Assembly (NCBI GenBank): GCA_002437495.1
Contig: DJQA01000006.1
Location: forward strand, 9,106 to 73,105
Length of the DNA: 64,000 bases
Source of the DNA: Prevotellaceae bacterium UBA6398
GTDB lineage: Bacteria > Bacteroidota > Bacteroidia > Bacteroidales > Bacteroidaceae
Reading direction: 5' to 3'
Positions 59,070-64,000 of this stretch are shown one piece after another. Numbering within the stretch: position 1 is the stretch's first letter; each line of letters begins with the position of its first letter. Position numbers and translations under genes: made by a program. Below the pieces are notes generated by a model that did not search any database, was not told the origin of the DNA, and worked only from the letters and a program-made list of their open reading frames with translations.

Positions 59070-59176
59070 GTAGGGGCGTAAGGCATACGCCCGAAGTGCG
59101 CAAATTATGTTATGGCGACGGGTTGTTATATGGTTCGAGCAGTGGTGCACAGGACGTATGCCATACGCCCCTACAA
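59070..59176 (-). repeat. REPIN-like inverted pair, copy C (inside element copy 1)
   Basis: The left member is GTAGGGGCGTAAGGCATACG (from 59070); the inverted partner GGACGTATGCCATACGCCCC then CTAC ends at 59174. The spacer matches that of copy B when read on the opposite strand, so the whole module is inverted relative to 40621-40875. Confidence 0.8.
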
Positions 59177-59222
59177 ATAACGCAAAACCATAATCGCAGG
59201 TCCATTCTCCGGCACCATAAAA

Positions 59223-59305
59223 CCACATGGGATGTAGGAAAAACTACATAGGACATAGGAAAAATTACATCAGACATAGAAAAAACTACATCAGACCTTT
59301 TTTTC
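59223..59305 (-). repeat. 21-bp-unit array, copy 9 (inside element copy 1)
   Basis: Four units at 21-bp pitch (ACATGGGATGTAGG, ACATAGGACATAGG, ACATCAGACATAG, ACATCAGACC), each followed by A5-6, except the last, which ends in T7. Confidence 0.88.
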
Positions 59306-59596
59306 GACCGCCATAACGCTGTATTAAGCATTAGCTTACAAACCTTACCGAAAACCTCGCCACTGCAAGAAATTCAGGTACTCAGCCATTCCTTAAGAAC
59401 TCCGTTTCAACGGTATATTCATGTTCATACGCCTGTATTGCAAAGAAAAGCCTCCTGAACCGACCTTATTTGACTAAGGGGGCTTACTTTTTCAAAAATC
59501 ATCCGCAACGCCTGCTTATGGGCATTGCGAATAGGCGTTGTATGCTATTTTGAGTTTTAGCGGACAGCAATAATTTTTTTGCTGTTGTATTCGGAA

Positions 59597-59604
59597 ATGA
59601 GTAA
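59597..59604 (+). promoter_or_regulatory. Bacteroidetes -7-like element for the DUF2027/Smr gene
   Basis: TAATTTTG about 30 bp before the ATG at 59634 and about 24 bp after the right end of the IS-derived element. Any -33 contact would be at the element boundary, so the insertion may have changed this promoter. Confidence 0.55.
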
Positions 59605-59633
59605 TTTTGTCTGAAACAAAATAATGTCATACA

Positions 59634-60734
59634 ATGAAAATAGGAGATACAGTAAGGTTTTTGAAGGAGGTTGGAGGCGGAAGAGTTTCCGGCTTTCAAG
59701 ACAAAAACACAGTGTTGGTTGAGGATGCCGATGGCTTTGCAATACCCATGCCCATAAGCGAGGTTGTTGTTGAAGGCGGCGAGAGCTACGAGGGTGGTAC
59801 ATGGAGCAGCCGCAAGGACGAGCAGAAGGCGAAAGCGCAGAATGCAGCAAAAGCAACGCCGCAAAAAAACGTCTCGGCTACAAAAACCGCTGACAAGGGT
59901 TCGGAATTCCGGCCCGCACCGTTTGAACGCAGCGGAGGCGAGAAGCTGAACGTATGTCTTGCTTTCGTTCCCAACGCAAAAGACGGCATGGCGCACGCAA
60001 CCTTTGACGCATATATAATAAACGACTGCAATTATTATTTGTCGCTTTCGTGGCTTTCGGCGCAGGGCACGGCATGGCGCACTCGCTATGCGGGCACGGT
60101 GGAGCCGAACTCCAAGGAGTTTCTCGAGGAAATATCCCTTGAACAGATTGATGAAATATCGCGCATAGCAGTTCAGATGACGTTCTGCAAGCGCGGCAAA
60201 CCGTTTGCGCTCAAGCCGGCCATAAGCGTTGAGATGCGCATTGACGGCACAAAATTCTACAAGGCGGGGGCTTTCAGGCAGACGCCGTTTTTTGAGGAGC
60301 CTGCACTTGTGCTCGATGTCGTAAAGGACGATGAACCGGTGCGCACGGTGTTTGCCGGTGCGGGGCAGATAAGGGACGCACTTATGAGCCGCAAGAATGT
60401 TGAAACGGCTGTGCGGCATACTGAAAACGAACCGGAAAGGGCGAGGGGCGAAAACGAAGTGGAAGTGAACCTCCACGATTACGCGTTGTTCGACTCCACG
60501 GCCGGGTTGTCAAACGCCGATATATTGAACCGCCAGCTGCAGGTTGTGCGCGAAACGATGGAAAAATACAGACGCCGAAAAGGAATGCGCATAATCTTCA
60601 TTCACGGAAAGGGTGAGGGAGTGCTGCGTGCCGGAGTGTTGCGCGAGCTGAAGCTCAATTACCCCTCATGCATCACGCAGGACGCATCGTTTCAAGAATA
60701 CGGTTTTGGGGCAACGCAGGTAACGGTAAGATAA
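59634..60734 (+). CDS. DUF2027 protein with C-terminal Smr domain
   Basis: The 366-residue protein starts with a small KOW/SH3-like segment (KIGDTVRFLKEVGGGRVSGF), a low-complexity Ala/Lys linker (about residues 60-95), and the central DUF2027 beta domain (FDAYIINDCNYYLSLSWLSA). It ends in an Smr domain (residues about 280-366) with the motif FIHGKGEGVLRAGVLREL. Smr domains are nucleic-acid binding or nicking modules found in MutS2 and RNA quality-control factors. The combination is characteristic of Bacteroidetes; its role is not established. It is convergent with the histidine kinase gene 27 bp away. Confidence 0.88.
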   Translation: MKIGDTVRFLKEVGGGRVSGFQDKNTVLVEDADGFAIPMPISEVVVEGGESYEGGTWSSRKDEQKAKAQNAAKATPQKNVSATKTADKGSEFRPAPFERSGGEKLNVCLAFVPNAKDGMAHATFDAYIINDCNYYLSLSWLSAQGTAWRTRYAGTVEPNSKEFLEEISLEQIDEISRIAVQMTFCKRGKPFALKPAISVEMRIDGTKFYKAGAFRQTPFFEEPALVLDVVKDDEPVRTVFAGAGQIRDALMSRKNVETAVRHTENEPERARGENEVEVNLHDYALFDSTAGLSNADILNRQLQVVRETMEKYRRRKGMRIIFIHGKGEGVLRAGVLRELKLNYPSCITQDASFQEYGFGATQVTVR

Positions 60735-60761
60735 GGCTACGGCGGGGGCTGTACTCGGCGG

Positions 60762-62525
60762 CTACAGGATTTCGTGCCTTTGCAGGGTGAAGAGGAACTG
60801 GAGACCGCCGCCCTCGCGGTTGCGTACCGATATGTTCCCGTGGTGGAAGGTTACGGCGTTGCGTACTATTGATAGGCCCAGTCCCGAGCCGCCGAGCTCG
60901 CGCGTGCGTCCCTCTTCGGCGCGGTAGAAACGCTCGAACAGGCGGGGAAGATGCTCTTCGGGGCAACCTTTGCCGGTGTCGTAGAAATTGAAATAGCAGT
61001 AGCTGTCATCCTCGTTGTAGCACTCGGCGCAGATGGATGTGCCTTTCCCGGCATAGCGCACACTGTTTTCCACAAGGTTTCGGAAAATGGAATAAACGAG
61101 CGAATAGTTGCCGTAAACCTTGGTTTCCGGGGATATGCGGTTGTAAACTTTCATCTCCGCCTCGCTTATTTTCGATGACAGCTCTTCAACCACATCGTTC
61201 ATTATCTCGCATGGCGATATCTCCTCCTTTTGCAGGGTTTCGGGTGCTTCGTCCACTTTTGTTATTATCGATACATCGCGTATCAGCTCGCTGAGCCTTA
61301 CAACCTGGCTGTATGCACGTTCAAGGAAGTAGCGTTTTCTCTCCTCCCCGAGTCCCTTGCATTCCAATATGGTTTCTATGTAGCCGCGAATGCTGCTCAC
61401 AGGCGTGCGCAGCTCGTGCGTTATGTTGTTGCTCATCTGCTGTTTTAGTATGCGGCTTTTCTCGGCTCGCGTAACGTCGTTCAAGGTCATTTCAAAGTCG
61501 TCGCGGCTGTAAACCACCACCTGTACGGCATAGTTTGCGCTCCCGGCGGCAATGTTGAATCGCATCACGGGTGCTGTTTCGCCGGGTGTGAGCTCGCGGC
61601 TGTTAAGTTCCACAAATTCCTTGGCGGGGCGGAAAGCCTTGCTGCTCCAAATGGTGTTTACATCGCCGGTAGGCATTGGGAGTATGGTGTTTACATATTG
61701 CACGAAGCGTGGGTTGGCATACACGTTTCCCCTTTCGGTGTTGAATATGGCTATTCCGCCCTCCATATATTGGAAATGCTTCAAAAGCCGCTCGCGTTCG
61801 CTCTTGGCCTGTATTCCTTTTTCATCGAGGCGGCGATATAGGTTTGTTATCTCGCGGCCTATGTCTCCAAGTTCCGAATGCGGAAACCTTATTGCGTCAT
61901 AGTTTATGCCGCCTTTGTCGGCCTCGCTTATGAACTGGCGAAGTCGCGAAACCGAACGTCCGAAACTGTCGGATATGTAAATTAGTATTACAATGGCTAT
62001 TGGAAACACCAAAAGCACGAAAAGCAGGAATACGTTTGCGGGGCGCAGTATGCTTCTCACGTCCTCATCGTATGGTATGGCTACGCGCACAATATATTTT
62101 CCGTAGGTTTTGGCAAAGTAGAAGTAGTCGGCGTCTATTGCTTCGGAGTGTCTGACGTCGTATGCGCCCTCTTTGATTTTTTTGGCGTTTGTTACTTCGG
62201 GACGGTTGGCGTGGTTTCTTTCATCTCGGCCGTCTGTGCCGCCCGACTCGTAGGCCACAGTTCCATTGCTGTCTATAATGGTGAACCTCACTCCGGGGGG
62301 CATGCACTTCAAGAAATTCCCGAGCTTTTCGGGGTTCACCACATTGCCCTCGTGGCTTATTTCCCGCCCCGCCATGTCGGCATAGCCGCTCATGCGGCTG
62401 CGAAAGTCGCTTATGCGCAAGCCTCTTTCATAGTGCATTTCGAAAAGCACCATTACCACGGCGAACACCGCGAATATCCCGGTGAACGACAAAAGCAGCT
62501 TGTATCTGTATCCCAAACGCCTCAT
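60762..62525 (-). CDS. Sensor histidine kinase (HAMP-PAS-HisKA-HATPase)
   Basis: The 587-residue kinase starts at an ATG overlapping the regulator's stop (ATGA at 62525-62522), which decides the start. A membrane helix at about residues 9-28, a periplasmic sensor of ~120 residues and a second helix (VFLLFVLLVFPIAIVILIYI) precede a HAMP-like linker and a PAS-like region (IFNTERGNVYANPRF). The phospho-acceptor His is in NNITHELRTP. ATP-binding boxes are RNLVENSVRYAG, DTGKGCPEEHLP, FERFYR and GGSGLGLSIVRN. The layout is PhoR-like. The signal is unknown. Confidence 0.93.
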   Translation of the reverse strand: MRRLGYRYKLLLSFTGIFAVFAVVMVLFEMHYERGLRISDFRSRMSGYADMAGREISHEGNVVNPEKLGNFLKCMPPGVRFTIIDSNGTVAYESGGTDGRDERNHANRPEVTNAKKIKEGAYDVRHSEAIDADYFYFAKTYGKYIVRVAIPYDEDVRSILRPANVFLLFVLLVFPIAIVILIYISDSFGRSVSRLRQFISEADKGGINYDAIRFPHSELGDIGREITNLYRRLDEKGIQAKSERERLLKHFQYMEGGIAIFNTERGNVYANPRFVQYVNTILPMPTGDVNTIWSSKAFRPAKEFVELNSRELTPGETAPVMRFNIAAGSANYAVQVVVYSRDDFEMTLNDVTRAEKSRILKQQMSNNITHELRTPVSSIRGYIETILECKGLGEERKRYFLERAYSQVVRLSELIRDVSIITKVDEAPETLQKEEISPCEIMNDVVEELSSKISEAEMKVYNRISPETKVYGNYSLVYSIFRNLVENSVRYAGKGTSICAECYNEDDSYCYFNFYDTGKGCPEEHLPRLFERFYRAEEGRTRELGGSGLGLSIVRNAVTFHHGNISVRNREGGGLQFLFTLQRHEIL

Positions 62526-63220
62526 TTTTCCATGAAGCAATAGCCGTAGCCTTGGCGGTTTACTATTTGTGTGCCTGCAAAGCCCAACTTTGAGCGTATG
62601 CGTGTTATGTGAACGTCAACGGTACGTTCGAGCACAAGCGCGTCATCCTTCCACACGCTGCGCAGTATTTCCTCGCGCGAATATACCCTGCCGGGGTGGG
62701 ACATAAGCATTTGCAGAATGCCGAACTCCTTTGGGGTGAGCATAACGTCTGTTCCGTTTGAGCGCACCAACTTGCGGTCGGGAATAATCTCCACGCCGCC
62801 TATTCTTATCGTCTGTGCGGTTTCTGTGGCGGGGGCCTTGTGTCTTCTTAGCACTGCCCCCACACGGGCCAAAACCTCATGTATTGAAAAAGGCTTGGGT
62901 ATGTAGTCATCTCCTCCGGCAGAGAAGCCCGTGAGCAGGTCGTTTTCCGTGTCTCTTGCCGTGAGGAATATTATTGGTACGGGGTTGTGGAGCTCCTGTC
63001 TCAGTTTGCGCACCATGGCAAAGCCCGACATTCCGCCGAGCATAACATCGAGGAGTATAAGAGACACTGTGTCGTCAAGCAGTGCCATTGCCTCCTCGGC
63101 CGATGGGGCGGTTATTACCTTGTATCCCGCCGCCTCAAGGTTTACCTGCAATATTTCGCGAATGTCTGGCTCATCGTCAACTACGAGCAGCCTGCCTTTT
63201 GTGGTTTCCTGTGTATTCAT
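62522..63220 (-). CDS. OmpR/PhoB-family response regulator
   Basis: The 232-residue regulator has the receiver domain (VVDDEPD at 13-19, phospho-acceptor Asp58 in LLLD-like LILLDVM, Thr87, Lys109) and a C-terminal winged helix (LTPKEFGILQMLMSHPGRVYSREEILRSVW ending RQGYGYCF; conserved stretches at residues about 160-230). It is the first gene of a two-gene operon with the kinase and probably controls genes elsewhere. There is a TAATATTG element a few bases upstream of the start, but it fits the -7 consensus poorly. Targets are unknown. Confidence 0.93.
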   Translation of the reverse strand: MNTQETTKGRLLVVDDEPDIREILQVNLEAAGYKVITAPSAEEAMALLDDTVSLILLDVMLGGMSGFAMVRKLRQELHNPVPIIFLTARDTENDLLTGFSAGGDDYIPKPFSIHEVLARVGAVLRRHKAPATETAQTIRIGGVEIIPDRKLVRSNGTDVMLTPKEFGILQMLMSHPGRVYSREEILRSVWKDDALVLERTVDVHITRIRSKLGFAGTQIVNRQGYGYCFMEK

Positions 63221-63474
63221 GTTGCAATATTAAGCATTTAATGGCAAAACTGGGTTAAAATGTAGTTAAGATTGCAGCAAAAAAAATATTGCCGTTCTCT
63301 AAAAGTTTTCGACCGATATAAAATCAGGGGCGGATTCCCCGCTTGGAATTCAGTCCTTTCGGTTACTTTTGTTTTTACAAAACATAACCACAGCAATCAT
63401 GAACAAAGGCACGCATTTTGGCAGACAGCAATAATAAACAATCAAAGCCATGTCAACCAACAAATAGCGCCGTC

Positions 63475-63581
63475 GTAGGGGCGTATGGCATACGCCCGAA
63501 GTGCGCAAATTATGTTATGGCAACGGGTTGTTATATGGTTCGAGCAGTGGTGCACAGGACGTATGCCATACGCCCCTACAA
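63475..63581 (-). repeat. REPIN-like inverted pair, copy D (inside element copy 2)
   Basis: GTAGGGGCGTATGGCATACG (from 63475) and the inverted partner ending CGCCCCTAC at 63579. The spacer is almost identical to copy C. Confidence 0.8.
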
Positions 63582-63626
63582 TTTATGCAAAACCATAATC
63601 GCAGGTCCATTCTCCGGCACCATAAA

Positions 63627-63710
63627 ACCACATGGGATGTAGGAAAAACTACATAGGACGTAGGAAAAATTACATCAGACTTAGAAAAAACTACATCAGA
63701 CCTTTTTTTC
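63627..63710 (-). repeat. 21-bp-unit array, copy 10 (inside element copy 2)
   Basis: Four units at 21-bp pitch, nearly identical to copy 9, with single-base differences (GGACGTAGG and AGACTTAG in place of GGACATAGG and AGACATAG). Confidence 0.85.
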
Positions 63711-64000
63711 GACCGCCATAACGCTGTATTAAGCATTAGCTTACAAACCTTACCGAAAACCTCGCCACTGCAAGAAATTCAGGTACTCAGCCATTCCTTA
63801 AGAACTCCGTTTCAACGGTATATTCATGTTCAAACGGCTGTATTGCAAAGAAAAGCCTCCTGAACCGACCTTTTTTGACTAAGGGGGCTTACTTTTTCAA
63901 AAAATCATCCGCAACGCCTGCTTATGGGCATTGCGGAAAGGCGTTGTATACTATTTTGAGTTTTAGCTGACAGCAATAAAAAAATCCGCAACCCATTGGA

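Larger units (their letters stand above)
58881..59573 (+). mobile_element. Non-autonomous IS4-type-derived element, copy 1 (693 bp)
   Basis: It is bounded by perfect 16-bp inverted repeats TTATTGCTGTCCGCTA (58881-58896) and TAGCGGACAGCAATAA (59558-59573). Next to the left end are a promoter-like TACTTTTG (58959-58966) and an ATG at 58994 giving MNKSTHFSGQQ before two stops; from memory this resembles the N-terminus of Bacteroidetes IS4/DUF4372 transposases. The rest of the transposase is missing. The interior holds REP pair C and array copy 9. T runs flank both ends. It sits between rpoD and the Smr gene. About 90-95 percent identical by eye to 63286-63979. Confidence 0.82.
63286..63979 (+). 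mobile_element. Non-autonomous IS4-type-derived element, copy 2 (694 bp)
   Basis: It is the same element as 58881-59573 in the same orientation. The inverted repeats have drifted (left ATATTGCCGTTCTCTA, right TAGCTGACAGCAATAA), so this copy is probably no longer mobile. It keeps the start relic (MNKGTHFGRQQ), REP pair D and array copy 10. A runs flank both ends. It lies immediately upstream of the response-regulator gene. Confidence 0.82.

Noticed and set aside
59037..59331. Short reverse frames inside the IS-derived element
   Set aside because: They translate the REP pair and the 21-bp array (also in copy 2) and have no protein features.
59499..60476. 325-codon reverse frame
   Set aside because: It is antisense to the DUF2027/Smr gene and runs through the end of the IS-derived element; no signature was found.
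59574..63285. A classical composite transposon
   Set aside because: Neither bracketing element encodes a transposase, copy 2 has drifted ends, and no shared target duplication flanks the whole block.

Overview
The window comes from a Bacteroidales chromosome. The order is well supported; the family is not, though a gut or oral Muribaculaceae- or Prevotella-like commensal fits. The evidence is the Bacteroidetes-type promoter signature (TAnnTTTG near -7, once with TTTG at -33 and a 19-nt spacer) repeated upstream of many genes, the absence of tuf behind fusA in the ribosomal cluster, the primary sigma factor of about 286 residues, and the many secreted glycoside hydrolases. I saw no tRNA, rRNA, CRISPR array or intact transposase.

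Layout. 1-6852: a left-truncated GH43 enzyme, a GH78 rhamnosidase, a MATE exporter and a GH27 alpha-galactosidase. 7739-25707: one long co-directional translation supercluster (rpsL-rpsG-fusA, the S10, spc and alpha ribosomal genes, secY, map, infA, rpoA, rplQ), starting at a canonical promoter and ending at a clear terminator. 25789-26970: a small reverse operon beginning with a Gly/Ser/Cys-rich peptide that looks like a ribosomal natural-product precursor and may be frameshifted onto its neighbour. 27777-30307: a lipoprotein/beta-barrel pair and a TIM-barrel hydrolase. 30638-33039: a glnK-amtB-porin nitrogen-uptake operon. 33518-38322: pyruvate:ferredoxin oxidoreductase and an AAA ATPase. 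38927-43678: a B3/B4-domain protein, a DUF6624-like protein, aminopeptidase P and a bleomycin-hydrolase-like peptidase. 43691-47577: four genes that together suggest polyprenyl-phosphate sugar transfer to lipid A. 47658-49934: pta-ackA. 50398-55603: topB, a siderophore-type ABC ATPase and a DPP-IV-like peptidase. 55913-63220: a FAD oxidoreductase, rpoD, a DUF2027/Smr protein and an OmpR-type two-component system.

The most unusual content is between the genes. Ten intergenic regions carry short arrays built on a 21-bp unit (a 13-bp quasi-dyad, TAYRTCNGAYRTA-like, plus an 8-bp T/A tract). The nine with both neighbours in view lie where gene direction switches; none lies within a co-directional operon. 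Several are joined to a GTAG-headed inverted pair of palindromes (REPIN/BIME-like), making a module of about 255 bp. The same module occurs inside two almost identical 693/694-bp elements (58881-59573 and 63286-63979). Their ends are inverted repeats and their left part keeps a promoter and the first 11 codons of what looks like an IS4-type (DUF4372-like) transposase, so they appear to be non-autonomous derivatives of an insertion sequence. The two copies bracket the Smr gene and the two-component system in direct orientation.
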